In this document: positions 45,043 through 58,116 of the stretch, one piece after another
Numbering within the stretch: the first letter of the stretch is position 1
Layout of the letters: every line of letters starts with the position of its first letter
NCBI RefSeq assembly: GCF_030052815.1
Contig: NC_079498.1
Coordinates: forward strand, 70,976,992 to 71,040,991
Length of the DNA: 64,000 nucleotides
Direction of reading: 5' to 3'
Source of the DNA: Hevea brasiliensis
Lineage: Eukaryota; Streptophyta; Magnoliopsida; Malpighiales; Euphorbiaceae
Translations under genes and position numbers: made by a program
The notes under the pieces: generated by a model
Told to the model about the DNA's origin: nothing
Database searches by the model: none
Seen by the model: only the letters and a program-made list of their open reading frames with translations

Positions 45043-47137
45043 TGAAGGAACGGAAGCGTGAAAAACACAAGTTTATACCATTGAATTCAAAAATTTTCAC
45101 CTAAGGTCACATGCATCATGCAAGATTTATTTTTATCTATTTGATTTCAATGATAAAAAACATATTAAAACTAACTCTTTTAATATGTTTTTGGATCTGT
45201 ATTTTTCATTTAAGATTTTAAAAATTAATCAGATTAATTAAATCAAGAACGATTACACTAACCTCTTAATGCACTGCAGCGTGTCTGCGCCTTTGAGATT
45301 CGTCTTCAGGACACCAGATGTTGTCCCTCTAGCTTGTCCACACCAAGAACACCTATGGAAGCCCTTGAACAGCTTCTAAAGCTTTTTCTGTTAATTAGAA
45401 ATTCATGTTCTGCCTTTTAAGAGATTAGAGATGTAAACAGGACACTAAAAACAATTTCTAGCGTTCTTAATTCAAGAGATTGATGGCTAATCTCTTTGAA
45501 TTGATGAGAGATGAAGAAGAATAGATGAAAAGCCTCAAAGTGGCATGACAAAGGAGAGGAGTGGCTTCTGGTTATTTTTCTTTTCATAACCACACTTAAA
45601 TAGCTAGGTTAACACATTAAACCATTGCCACATGTCACCCTTTGATTAGCTCTAGGTTTAAGTGACCCAATCACATTGTGCCAAGTGTCAAACCTATATT
45701 TAATATTGATTTTAATCATCTTACATGATTAAAAAAAAACATTTGGCAAGCTTATGTGTAATCCCATGTGTCACCATCTCATGGTGCCACGTGTCACACT
45801 ATGAAATGACCAAAATGCCCCTGTGTCTTAATTTTGAGTTCTTAACCCAAAATAATTATTTTTCTTCTTCTAATTAATTTATATCAAATATAATTTAATT
45901 AATTAATCTCTATTAATTAATTTCTCATTAATTAAATTCATATTTAAACACTTTAAATATAAATTTAATTTATACTACACATCAAATAATCTAGATTTGG
46001 TTTCAAGTCATGCTAGGGACTTTGCAATTTAATTGCAAACCAAACCTATTTAATTAATCAATTAAACTCTTTAATTAATTAATTAAATCATATTTAAATA
46101 GGTGATAACTTGTGTATGTGTGTGACTTACTAGGCTCATCACTAATTGACAATGAGACATGATATCAACTCTTAATATCATCAGAACTCTTTCTTACCAT
46201 AAATGATTTCTCTAAATCATTTTATGCACCTCATAGACCATGGTTAACACCTAGCATAGCATGCCATTGCCACCCAATTAGTAATAAGGTTTACCTTAAA
46301 TGAACCTATAATCATATGTTACCATGCACTAGAATCTCTCTGTTACAAAATCCCAACTCAAGCTGGAGTCATGGTTTATGTCAAACTCCATTTGCTATGA
46401 ATATTATGTTCTCTTTTAATTCTAGTTCTTGATTAAAAGATTTTCTCATCGTAAACTTTTTCTGAATAAATCTATCTGTCTGCCAGAACTTGAAACATCA
46501 AGAACAATTAAATGAACATAGGATTTTATCTCTATTTACTTAGAGGAACAGATTCCATCTTGATCAACACCTACCTCCATATATAACTAGTAGGAGCCAA
46601 CAGATGCCCATATACCCATACACAGTACAAGTATGAAAGCAGTATCAAACTCAAACTACCTATATACAAGATAACTGTGCTATTTCAGGTCTAAAGATTA
46701 TATGCACTGATATGATTTATGACAAAACATTGACAAGAGTAAACTCCATGTGCTTGTCATAAGTGTCACTGGTTCGGCCTACTTATCATTTATAAGTGCC
46801 TATCATGTTTGTTATATTGCATGAGACTCACCATTCCATCTTATTTATATCTCACATAAATAACTTGAGAACAAACATGAATACAATCTCTCTAGATAAG
46901 TCATGTCCTTATTATGAAGTATCCTCGATTGTAAACCTATTTATGATACTTTGTGCTAGAAATATTATCACTCATATTCTTAACAACTTAAGAATAATAT
47001 TTCTAACAAAATATCAATGGACCTTTTCTATTACACATAAATATATTATGTAAACGGAAAAGTGGAAATGCCTTTTATTAATAAAAATATGTACAAGATA
47101 CATACTAAATGATATGCTCGATGGCATACTACTAACA
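45043..47137 (-). repeat. COP-4 3' LTR
   Basis: 2,095 bp, closely similar to 52711-54821, with small deletions near 45230 and 46480. On the minus strand it begins TGTTAGTAGTATGCC, with a change near 47118 (ATCGAGC for CTAGAGC). The open frame 46796-47053 is an LTR segment that recurs in the other copies. Confidence 0.94.
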
Positions 47138-47151
47138 ATCTCCCACTAGCA
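47138..47151 (-). other. COP-4 polypurine tract
   Basis: GCTAGTGGGAGAT on the minus strand abuts the 3' LTR. Confidence 0.75.
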
Positions 47152-48911
47152 CTAGAGCCATTCATTATAATATCTTAGACCTATCTTCTCAAGATGTCGG
47201 TCTAACTGAGTCTGTGACATAGGCTTAGTGAATGGATCAGCTGGATTTTCAGCTGATGCTATTTTCTACATGGCTACATCGCCTCGCCCAACTATTTCTC
47301 TGATAATGTGGTAGCGCCTTTCTATGTGTTTGGATTTCTGGTGAGACCTTGGTTCCTTAGCTCAGATGATCGCTCCATTATTGTCAAAGTGTAGTGGAAC
47401 CGCTGACTCAATGGAAGGAACTATCGTAAGTTCATCACGAACTTCTTTATCCAAATTTTCTTTTGCGAGATCTGATGCAGCAATATACTCAGCCTCTGTA
47501 GTGGAATCTGCAGTCGTGCTCTGTTTGGAACTCTTCCAACTGACTGCACCTCTATTACAAATGAACACATATCTAGAGGTAGACTTTCTATCATCGATAT
47601 TTGATTGGAAATCAGAATCAGTATAACCATCCAATTGGAAGTCTCCACCTCCATAAATCAAAAATAAATCCTTAGTTCTTCTCAAGTACTTAAGGATATT
47701 CATGACAGTTATCCAGTGTTCCAAACCTGGATTGGATTGATACCTGCTAGTCAAACTAACAGCATATGCGATATCGGCCTAGTACACAACATTGCATGCA
47801 TTAAACTTCCAATAGCCGAAGCATATGGAATCCTGGCCATCTTATCTCTTTCTTCAGGTGTCTTTGGAGACATCTCTTTAGAAAGGTGGATACCATGTCT
47901 CACTGGTAACAATCCTCTCTTGGAATCAAGCATGTTAAACCTCTTTAACACCTTTTCCAAGTATAGACTTTGGGATAAACCAATTATTCTTTTTGCTCTA
48001 TCTCTATAGATGCGAATCCCAAGAATATAGGTTACCTCCCCTAAGTCTTTCATGGAGAATATATTTGACAACCATACCTTTATAGTCGTCAACATACATG
48101 TGTCATTACCCATCAACAGTATGTCATCCACATATAAGACAAGGAAAGTGATAGCACTGTCACTAACCTTCTTATATACACATGGCTCATCCTCATTTTT
48201 GATAAAACCAAAGGATTTAATGGCTTCATCAAAACGGATGTTCCAACTCTTCGAAGCTTGTTTCAACCCATAAATGGATCGCTTTAGCTTGCATACCTTG
48301 GAACCATCTTGGGATTCAAAACCCCTAGGTTGCTCCATGAAAATGTTTTCTTCAATGTATCCATTGAGAAAAGCTGTTTTGACATCCATCTGCCAAATCT
48401 CATAATCATAGTATGCAGCTATTGCTAATAAAATCCTAATTGATTTAAGCATGGCAACAGGCAAGAAAGTCTCCTCATAGTCGATTCCTTGCCTTTGGCA
48501 AAACCCTTTCGCTACTAGCCTTGCCTTATTGGTCTCTACCTTTCCATTAGAACCAATTTTCTTCATGAAAACCCATTTATTCCCTATAGGTACAATACCT
48601 TCAGGTGGGTCAACAAGATCCCAAACATGATTCTTATACATGGAATCAATCTCGGATTTCATAGCATCAATCCATTTTGAAGAGTCTATATCTAATATAG
48701 CTTCTTCATAAGTAAGTGGATCATCTCCATGATCTACTTCTTCATGAGTAGACAACTCTTGTTCTTCTTTATGAAGAAAACCATATCTCACTGGTGGGTG
48801 AGATACCCTGGTTGTTCTATGAGGAACAGCTGTAGATATTTCATCAACGGGTATAGGTTGACTAGATGGATCTATATCCATTTGATCTGTTGGTTGGTCA
48901 GAATTCTCCAA
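47152..48911 (-). pseudogene. COP-4 reverse transcriptase and RNase H
   Basis: The frame from 48911 carries RT: KWVFMKK, WQMDVKTAFLNG (first Asp about residue 176), YGLKQASKSW, and YVDDILLMG with both active-site Asp intact (48134-48123). One base lost in CTRP(D) near 47776 shifts RNase H into the next frame (47754-47365; TTEAEYIAASD, DNNGAI). A TGA at 47364-47362 follows, then readable tail to the natural stop at 47152. RT catalytic residues are intact, unlike COP-2. Confidence 0.93.
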
Positions 48912-48953
48912 TTCTAACTCTATTTGCCTTCCTTTGCCTCCTTCTTGAACAAA

Positions 48954-49424
48954 CTATTGTTCAAGAAATGTGGCATCTCTACTTATCACAACCTTTTGTG
49001 AAGTAGGCAAATAAAAATAATATTCAAAACTATCTTTTGGATATCCAACAAATCGACCTTTTTCTGATCTGGTCTCCAATTTATCAGTGTTTAGCTTTTT
49101 GATATAAGCTGGACAACCCCAAATCTTAACATGCTTAAGACTTGGTTTTCTTCCATTCCATATCTCATAAGGTGTGGAAGAAACTGATTTTGATGGAATC
49201 CTATTCAGAATATACAAAGCTAATTCTAATGCAAATCCCCAAAAAAAGATTGGCATATTAGTATAGCTCATCATACTACGTACCATATCCAATAGGGTAC
49301 GATTTCTCCTTTCAGATACACCATTCAGTTGTGGCGTTCCTGGAGGAGTCAGCTGAGAAACAATGCCATGCTCTCTCAAGTATTCATCAAATTCAGTACT
49401 CAAATATTCACCTCCACGATCTGA
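48954..49424 (-). pseudogene. COP-4 integrase second half
   Basis: Continues the gag-pol frame after a TGA (49427-49425) that replaces the Arg of RSDRGGEY-type motif (LRSDRG), a likely CGA-to-TGA change. It contains the catalytic Glu in LNGVSERRNRTL, Lys in COP-3. It ends at a TAG (48956-48954) that COP-3 shares at the same codon (14023). Confidence 0.92.
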
Positions 49425-50648
49425 TCAAAGAGCTTTAATACTCTTTCCTGTTTGATTTTCTACTTCAGATTTAAATTCTTTGAATTTTTCAAAAGATTCA
49501 TGTTTGTATTTCATCAAATACAAATACCCAAACCTTGATTTATCATCAGTAAAGGTAATAAAATAATGAAAACCCCCTCTAGCCATTTCTTTAAATAGAC
49601 CACATACATCACTATGTATTAGCTCCAAAATATTTTTAGCTCTTAGCCCTTGTCCAACAAAGGGTGATCTACTCATTTTGCCCTGAAGGCAAGATTCACA
49701 AGTTGGAGTAGGCTCAGAGCCCAATGAGGATAGAATCCCCATTTTCTCTAGTTTTGCAATCCTATCTTCTGCAACATGACATAACCTTAAGTGCCAAATA
49801 TATTTTGAACTTGAGTTGGTTTTCACCATGGCATTGCATTCTTTTAGATCACTTGCATTCAATTTGTGTTTGTCATTATTATCCAAATAATAAAGATCAT
49901 CATTCATATAACTTGAACCAACATATTTATTTCCAAAATAAATATTGCAAACATCATCTGTGAACTGAAATTCATAGCCATTTCTAGTCAAACTAGATAT
50001 AGAAATGATGTTCTTAAAAGCATCAGGTACATATAAAATATTATCCAAACACAAAACATGTCCAAATATGTAAAAAGATTTAGATCCTATGGCTAAAGCT
50101 TCAACAGTTGAGCCATTGCCAATGTGGACTCTAATATCTTGAGAACGTAAGCTGCTACTATTTGCTAGTTCCTGCATATCATTAGAAATGTGAGAACTGG
50201 CACCAGTATCTAAAACCCAAGCCGTAGATGAACTATGAGTATCATCAGAATCTAAATAACAAGATATGGACATACCTTCCGAAGGGGTATCCTTCTTGTC
50301 CTTCAGAGAAGCAAGATACTCTGGGCAATTCCTTTTCCAGTGCCCATCCTTTTGGCAGTGGAAACACTTTTCTTTGCCTCCATCAGCTTTAGTCTTCCTT
50401 TTCTGTTTAGCTATTTTTTTGGAAGGACTAGGAATCTGAGGTTTCTTTTTCTTATTGCCCTTCTTCTTGTTGGACTTTCCAGCAGAAGAAGATGCAACCA
50501 AAGCTACCTCTTTTCCTTTATTGCCTGGCATATTCTTTTGGGCAATAACCAGCATGTTGAGTAAACCAGCTAAGGTGCATTCCTGTTTAGTCATATGGAA
50601 ATTTGTCACAAAATTCCCAAAAGACTCAGGAAGGGACTGAAGGATCAA
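49425..50648 (-). pseudogene. COP-4 gag C-terminus, protease, integrase first half (407 residues)
   Basis: Zinc knuckle CFHCQKDGHWKRNC (about 50366-50325), protease WVLDTGASSH (Asp codon near 50210), pre-integrase HHCC (His 286 and 291, Cys 317 and 320 of this open frame), and integrase first Asp (IHSDVCG, near 49610). In frame with the gag N-terminus, from which only a TAA (50657-50655) separates it. Confidence 0.94.
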
Positions 50649-50654
50649 ATCCGT

Positions 50655-51137
50655 TTATAGTTGGAAATTCATGTTGAAGTCAAGATGTTCCAACTGCTCA
50701 ATCAGCCGAATCATCTTGTGGACATGATCCCCAACATTCTGTCCCTTAGACATCCTCATACGGAATAGCTGTCTAGATATCTCATACCTAGCATTCCTGC
50801 TGTGCTGACCATATAACTCTTGTAGGTGAAGGAGGATCTCACTCGCACTCTGCATGTTCTCATGTTGCTTCTGTAACTCATTACTCATGGAAGCAAGTAT
50901 GTAATACTTAGCTCTCATATCATGCTCCTTCCACTTGTCCAAAGTTTCATGTTCCTCTTGTATGGCCTCTGGAGGTAAGGGACCAGGAACATTTGAATCT
51001 AGAACATATCCTATATGTTCAAGGTTCAGGACAAGTTTCAAATTTCTTAGCCAATCAGACAGATTAGGTCCTCTCAACCTATTGTGATTAAGTATGCTTG
51101 CAAGGATATTGGATGGTGGTGGTTGTTTTGTGCTCAT
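50655..51137 (-). pseudogene. COP-4 gag N-terminal region (160 residues)
   Basis: Start MSTKQPPPSNILAS, the same ATG as in COP-2 and COP-3. The capsid-type domain (WLRNLKLVLNLEHIGYVLD, LFRMRMSKGQNVGDHVHKMI) runs to FQL, then TAA where COP-3 encodes Gln (CAA). A typical copia gag-pol is one frame. Confidence 0.93.
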
Positions 51138-52710
51138 TTTTATCAGAAAATTAACTGCAGAAAATAACCAGATTAATTAGTAAATGTATCATGTAATTAA
51201 CCAAAATGATTATGGTCCTTTAATCAAATTGTTCCTCCCACTAACTTAGCAAATCCTACACTTCCAAAGTAGAAAACGGAAATCCTAGTTGGATGGATTT
51301 CTAGTGGGTGATTGAATTCTTATAATTCTATTAATCATCCTCAAGTACATCCATTATTGGAATTACAATAAACTATAAGTGAGCAACTCCTTGCCCATCA
51401 CATCTCATGTGAGGTTCAATCCTTTACCTAGCCTCTAATGCTCAAAATCTCAGGTACATCCAATATTGACTTATCTTGCATTAGTTAAGTTGATCCCATT
51501 GAGCCAGTAATTATGCAAATAATTTTAATGTCCTCAGGTACATCCAATATTGGCCACTAAACCATTTACATATTTACAGCATCTCATGCTTAACAATTAT
51601 TCTTAAGAAAATCTCTTAAATTAATTGCATCTTATGCAACTATTTAAAATTTCTTAAAATAATTGCCCCAATGGAGGGCCTATGTTATAATTACTTTAAT
51701 TATAGCATTTCCAACTTAATCATTTGTTTGGAAGATTTTATGATCATTCTAATTACTATTAAGGTCTCACTTTGCACATTATCCAATGCATATATCATAT
51801 AATAGCATACATTCCCATACATCTCATGCATTCATGGATAAGCAATAAATATGGTATGATCATGGACTTTCTAAGGGATTCAATTCTGAGCCACCAAGAA
51901 TTGAATCAGGGCATTCCTAGGTGCATTTCATTCATTCATTCATTTTACAAGAGTTACTGAAGGAGTACATAATCAACACTTGATCTTGAATTCCTCTCAC
52001 TGGTCCCACCAATGCTCTTGACCTCCTTGAACTTCTTGTAATCCAATATTACATGGTAATCCTTGGCATACCAAGGCGAATTTACAAGAACTTAAATAAA
52101 TGAAATTACAACCCAAAAATTATTACAAACTTAATAATACATGCCCAAAATAAATTAAAATTAATTAATTAATTTACAATCCCAAAGAAACATAAAAGAA
52201 ATAAATCCAATCACATTGGTCTTTTATAGTCCATGATTATCTATCATGCATATCACTATTTAACAATTAAATAAAACATACATACTTAAATTAAATTGAA
52301 TATCTCATATTCAACTTAAAAATCCAGATTTGAATATGATTCAAATAAATTTAAAAATTCAGATTTGAATCTCATTCAAACAACTTTAAAAATTCAGATT
52401 TGAATCACATTCAAACAATTTTTTAAATTCTTATTTGAATCATAATTTAATTGTGTGATTAAAATTACTAATTAAACACTTTAATTAGTCAAAGAATAGG
52501 CCTTAGATCATATAAAAATTGCAGAATTAAATGCCAAACCTTGAACCACCCATGGTAGCCAAACCATGCGCACCATTGATGGTGTTTTTTTTAAATATGC
52601 CGCAACCTTGCTTTGCAACCAGCAATGATCTTTCGATCTCATGATCAAACACACAATTAAATCATATAATCAACAATCTAAATGGAAAATATAGTGGCTC
52701 TGATACCAAT
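51138..52710 (-). other. COP-4 5' leader with PBS
   Basis: Leader with three spaced GGATGTACCTGAG-type motifs (as complements, about 51343-51550) and about four copies of the 35-bp repeat (52320-52450), against about ten in COP-2 and COP-3. The PBS at 52708-52696 reads TGGTATCAGAGCC without mismatch. The open frame at 51772 is leader noise shared with the other copies. Confidence 0.87.
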
Positions 52711-54821
52711 TGAAGGAACGGAAGCGTGAAAAACACAAGTTTATACCATTGAATTCAAAAATTTTCACCTAGGGTCACATGCATCATGCAAGATTTATTT
52801 TTATCTATTTGATTTCAATGATAAAAAACATATTAAAACTCTTTTAATATGTTTTTGGATCTGTATTTGCCATTTAAGATTTTAAAAATTAATCAGATTA
52901 ATTTTAGAACCCTACATTAAATCAAGAACGATTACACTAACCTCTTGATGCACTGCAGCGTGTCTGCGCCTTTGAGATTCGTCTTCAGGACACCAGATGT
53001 TGTCCCTCTAGCTTGTCCACACCAAGAACACCTAAGGCAGCCCTTAAACAGCTTCTAAAGCTTTTTCTATTAATTAGAAATTCAAGTTCTGCCTTTTAAG
53101 AGATTAGAGATGTAAACAGGACACTAGAAACAATTTCTAGCATTCTTAATTCAAGAGATTGATGGCTAATCTCTTTGAATTGATGAGAGATGAAGAAGAA
53201 TAGATGAAAAGCCTCAAAGTGGCGTGACAAAGGAGAGGAGTGGCTGCTGGTTATTTTTCTTTTCATAACCACACTTAAATAGCTAGGTTAACACATTAAA
53301 CCCTTGCCACGTGTCACCCTTTGATTAGCTCAAGGTTTAAGTGACCCAATCACATTGTGCCAAGTGTCAAACCTATATTTAATCTTGATTTTAATCATCT
53401 TACATGATTAAAAAAAAATATTTGGCAAGCTTATGTGTAATCCCATGTGTCACCATCTCATGGTGCCACGTGTCACACTATGAAATGACCAAAATGCCCC
53501 TGTGTCTTAATTTTGAGTTCTTAACCCAAAATCATTATTTTTCTTCTTCTAATTAATTTATATCAAATATAAATTAATCAATTAATCTCTATTAATTAAT
53601 TTCTCATTAATTAAATTCATATTTAAACACTATAAATATAAATTTAATTTATACTACACATCCAATAATCTAGATTTGGTTTCAAGTCATGCTAGGGACT
53701 TTGCAATTTAATTGCAAACCAAACCTATTTAATTAATCAATTAAACTCTTTAATTAATTAATTAAATCATATTTAAATAGGTGATAACTTGTGTATGTGT
53801 GTGACTTACTGGGCTCATCACTAATTGGCAATGAGACATGATATCAACTCTTAATATCATCAGAACTCTTTCTTACCATAAATGATTTCTCTAAATCATT
53901 TTATGCACCTCATAGACCATGGTTAACACCTAGCATAGCATGCCATGGCCACCCAATTAGTAATAAGGTTTACCTTAAATGAACCTATAATCATATGTTA
54001 CCATGCACTAGAATCTCTCTGTTACAAAATCCCAACGCAAGCTGGAGTCATGGTTTATGTCAAACTCCATTTGCTATGAATATTATGTTCTCTTTTAATT
54101 CCAGTTCTTGATTAAAAAGATTTTCTCATCAGAAACTTTGTTCTGAATAAATCTATCTGTCCTGGCCAGGAACTTGAAACATCAAGTACAATTAAATGAA
54201 CATAGGATTTTATCTCTATTTACTTAGAGGAACAGATTCCATCTTGATCAACACCTACCTCCATATATAACTAGTAGGAGCCAACAGATGCCCATATACC
54301 CATACACAGTACAAGTATGAAAGCAGTATCAAACTCAAACTACCTATATACAAGATAACTGTGCTATCTCAGGTCTAAAGATTATATGCACTGATATGAT
54401 TTATGACAAAACATTGACAAGAGTAAACTCCATGTGCTTGTCATAAGTGTCACTGGTTCGGCCTACTTATCATTTATAAGTGCCTATCATGTTTGTTATA
54501 TGGCATGAGACTCACCATTCCATCTTATTTATATCTCATATAAATAACTTGGGAACAAACATGAATACAATCTTTCAGGATAAGTCATGTCCTTATTATG
54601 AAGTATCCTCGATTGTGAACCTATTTATGATACTTTGTGCTAGAAATATTATCACTCATATTCTTAACAACTTAAGAATAATATTTCTAACAAAATATCA
54701 ATGGACCTTTTTTATTACACATAAATATATTATGTAAACGGAAAAGTGGAAATGCTTTTTATTAATAAAAATATGTACAAGATACATACTAAATGATATG
54801 CTCTAGGGCATACTACTAACA
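52711..54821 (-). repeat. COP-4 5' LTR
   Basis: 2,111 bp. On the minus strand: four TGACA-TGGCA type motifs, a TATA-like CTATTTAAG (53282-53274) and an end CGTTCCTTCA next to the PBS. The open frame 54480-54737 is shared LTR sequence. Confidence 0.94.
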
Positions 54822-54826
54822 TTAAA
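54822..54826 (+). repeat. Right TSD of COP-4 (TTAAA)
   Basis: Exact copy of 45038-45042; TEK-2 LTR resumes. Confidence 0.93.
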
Positions 54827-55145
54827 ACCTCAAATTTCTTCATAAATCAACTCACCACAACACCCACACAAACTTTAATGAAGCAAAAATGGAAAACAAG
54901 CACTTACCTATTTTGAAACTTGTTAAAAACTCATCAAAACCTTTCTTTCTTGCTCCCAATATACTGCCCATGATGTATAGACTAAGTTTAATGAAATAAG
55001 CCTTTGATTTCATCGAGAGGATGAAGAGGTTGGTAGTGATGCATGAGGGGCGGCCATGGATGAAGCTTGGGATCTTCTCAATTCAGCAAGAAGAATGGAG
55101 AAGATGAAAGTGATTAAATGCCTGTCCACTTTGTCCTCAAGTGAG

Positions 55146-55154
55146 CTTTTATAG
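55146..55154 (-). promoter_or_regulatory. TATA box of TEK-2 3' LTR
   Basis: CTATAAAAG on the minus strand, the best TATA match in the TEK LTRs. Promoter role is inferred from position. Confidence 0.45.
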
Positions 55155-55796
55155 TCCACTAATTGTCCACTTAGTACTCCACTAATTAACATTAACATTA
55201 TAATAATCCAAGTTTTCCCTAATTGCACTAATGTCCTTATTTTCCTTTAATTTACATTATGCGTAATATTTCTTATTTTCATGGCATTTTCAAGATTTAA
55301 CACTACTAATTTTTCTTAGATATTTAGGTCAAAAGTTAACTCTAGGTGTCAATTGACCAAAATGCCCCTTTTCGAGTTGTATTTCCAATTTTTCGGTGAC
55401 ACCGATTTAATCCTTGTCCCGTCGATTTTCTTAAATTTTCGTTTTTATTTGTACTGACTTACTAATTTTTCTTTGATATTTCCAATGTCAATTATACTTC
55501 AATAGATGTTTATTTAAGTCTTAAAAATATTTCCCTGGGTTTCCCGCAGTTCAAGGCTAGTTAACGGTCCACGCCGCAACTTCCTTGTGCGATCACCATC
55601 GCTACTGTTTTTGGCTTGTTTAACTTAGTTACATTTCATTGCTATTATTTTTCCTTTATTTTTCTTGTATTTTCCTCTATTGTATTTCATTATTTCATAT
55701 CTCCTCACTAATATTTAAGTATAATTCCAAGCATTCTAGGTATGCAGACGGACAGTCAACTGGAGCAGTAACAGAATGTAGGGGTGTTGCAATTAT

Positions 55797-55812
55797 CCCC
55801 CCCCCCCCCCCC
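55797..55812 (-). repeat. C16 run at the TEK-2 polypurine tract
   Basis: Sixteen consecutive C on the plus strand, G on the minus, where TEK-1 has CCCCC. It lies at the PPT, next to the LTR end at 55791. Its exact length may be unstable or affected by sequencing. Confidence 0.85.
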
Positions 55813-58116
55813 TTAAAATAAATTTTGTCTTGAAATTTTATCTAATTTTAGTCTCTGAACAACTGTGGGTGCTACCTCCACATATCCTCCTCTCGTTCCT
55901 AAGTAACTTCCTAGCCTGAATGATGGTCCATAACACCTTAACCAATTGTATACATTTATTTCTCAGCTGCTTCACCTCATGTACTAAGAGCTTTATGAGT
56001 TTCCCCATCATACATTGAATTTAAATTCATTTCACCTTTTTTAAAAATAAGCAATTTTGTGTGCTAATGAATCCACTCTTTCTAGGACCTTGTGTGATCC
56101 TATGGAGTGAGAACTTAGTTTTTCTCCTTTCTATATAATCATATAATCTTCTTTTCTTTGAATTTGTGTAAGACTTTTAACAATCTAATACAACATTTAA
56201 TTTGTTTGTATAACACCAATCTTCTCTTACTATTATTCTGTCTAATATTTCAGTTCATGTTTCCTTATTGAATGACCATTGAGGTCATGTTAGAATTACT
56301 TATCTAATCATGGGTCCTTTGACCATTCTAATCAACTATCTTACTCATATTCATAACATTTCTTTGTTACATCTGAATTAACTATTCAAATTTTTACTTT
56401 CACAACTCTTATATTTATCGATTTTCAATATTATCGTATTCTAGGAAATGTCTTTTGCTAGCAAACTCTTCCAAAACTAATTCCAAAAAGACTAGTTGCT
56501 AACATATCAAAATTTATTTTTATACGAGGGACAGCAGGAAGGCAAACAATGCTGGCACTAACATAAAAGTATGCAGACCCCCGGTCAAATAATACATATG
56601 TATATCTCAGTTAAAAATTGAGAAAGTACCAGCAACAATGTCAAAAATCTCAACCTCTTCCCTCTGCAACAAAGTGTATACTCTAGTTGAAGCATCACCT
56701 TGTTCTGGCTGACTCACAGTACTCTTCTGTACCAAATCAAATACTACTTATAAATATCCTTATCTTGGCATACCACGAGGAAGCACGTAGCTCTACACAA
56801 TAATCCCATGTCAGTACTGTAATCTGCAGCTTACAATACAAACATCGAGAACATTACATAGTCACTACATTATAACCTCATGGACTAGGTTTTCTAACAT
56901 CTTATCTGTACTCTTATTTCCTTCTCTGTCTTTTAAAGTCATATCAGTGGTCTCTTCATGTAATTATTTAAATTTAAAACTCATTACTTATATTTATGCC
57001 CAAGTAACCTATCAAAGCATTTGCAGGCGTTACGGATCGCCATCCCTGCAAGCCCCTTCTCTGTCTTTGCTGACAATCAAGGGTACCTATCAAAGCACCT
57101 ACAGGCGTTATGTATAGCCATCCTTGCAAGCCTTTGGGTGGTACCTATTAGAGCACTTTGCAGCGTTACGTATCGCCATCCTTGCAAGCCCCCTGATACC
57201 GATATTCATTGTCTTTTAAAATCATATCAAAAATATATTGTCAATTCATGACTTTCCATGTAGGCAGTACTGCTATCTGTAATCCCTAATTGGTATACCA
57301 ATCGATCCATACAATATACATAAGTCTAGGTTTACTTTGGGTAATTAAGCATTATTAATTGTCTAACAAAATCTTAATGTCCATGAATTGTGGAAAAGGT
57401 GGGTTCCACATCACTATTTCATGTGATTTAGCATGTAGTGATAACTAAATTTTCATGTCAATGTACAGTGAAAAAGTGGGTCCCACATACCTGTTTCAAG
57501 TAATTTAGTATATAATGATTTAGTAGGGATAAGCTAATAATGTTTTTCAAGAACCTTTCTTTAGGTTCAATTTTGGGATTTTAACTTTACATATCACTTT
57601 GGATAGTTTGTGGCCACTGTTTGGCCCTATTTCCTAAAAGGAAATTATTCTTTTATGTCTTGTTTTTATTTTCCAAATGACTATTCAAGCTCTGACTCAT
57701 AGGTTTCTCCTCCTTCTCTATTTCATGTTACCCTTGTGGGATTGGGTTTGTACTTGGGCTTGGGCTGACAGATTATCAACCGTTTGTTGAAGGAAAGTGG
57801 CCATTTGTGCAGTAATTTGTACAAGTGGGGCTGGTAAAGTCAAACTTTCGACTCTCTGAGAAGTTGGGGCCTCACCTTATACTTCCGCTGTCACAGACTA
57901 TTCTATTATCTTATTCTTCTCTTCCATATCTTTTCACAGGATTTTCTATTTCTTATACAACCAACACAAGGAGATTTCTCTCCATTAGATCATATTTATT
58001 ATGTAATGTACTATATGTATCAAACCATGACATTGAGCAGTTGTACTACGAAGGCAAAATATTCAAATTAAAGGTCAAAACAAAATTTAAAAACTTGCTT
58101 TGATACCACTAAAACA
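55813..58116 (-). pseudogene. TEK-2 internal remnant: pol tail, protease/gag fragments
   Basis: 55813 to about 56240 matches the TEK-1 pol tail (27166 to about 27670). About 56520-56740 matches its gag/protease border (30450-30650). About 57640-57930 matches the gag N-terminus, with an ATG remnant at 57927. RT, RNase H and integrase core are not found. 56240-56520 and 57240-57640 show nothing recognisable beyond an imperfect repeat of about 70 bp (57380-57527). The PBS (58108-58095) reads TGGTATCAAAGCAA. No open frame survives. Confidence 0.78.
57007..57190 (+). repeat. Three 48-bp repeats inside TEK-2
   Basis: Units at 57007-57054, 57085-57132 and 57143-57190. All begin ACCTAT, hold CAGGCGTTA or CAGCGTTAC and GCCATCC, and end TGCAAGCC. 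Spacers are 30 and 10 bp. No matching repeat is seen in TEK-1. Confidence 0.85.

Larger units (their letters stand above)
45043..54821 (-). mobile_element. COP-4: near-complete Ty1/copia retrotransposon, minus strand
   Basis: 9,779 bp with both LTRs (54821-52711 and 47137-45043), a perfect PBS, the full leader, gag-pol with every domain, PPT and an exact TSD. It is the best-preserved element of the window. In-frame stops (TAA 50655, TGA 49425, TAG 48954), a 1-bp deletion near 47776 and another stop near 47362 disable it. It is the natural reference for the COP family here. Confidence 0.96.
54822..55791 (-). repeat. TEK-2 3' LTR, inner piece
   Basis: Ends at 55791 with GGTGTTGCA, a drifted form of GGTGTTACA, next to the PPT. 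On the minus strand a TATA box CTATAAAAG lies at 55154-55146, about 640 bp from the LTR start. No gene is supported. Confidence 0.85.

Noticed and set aside
55639..55821. Small hydrophobic ORF 55639-55821
   Set aside because: It spans the TEK-2 LTR end and C16 run; the apparent Phe/Leu-rich peptide reflects T-rich DNA.
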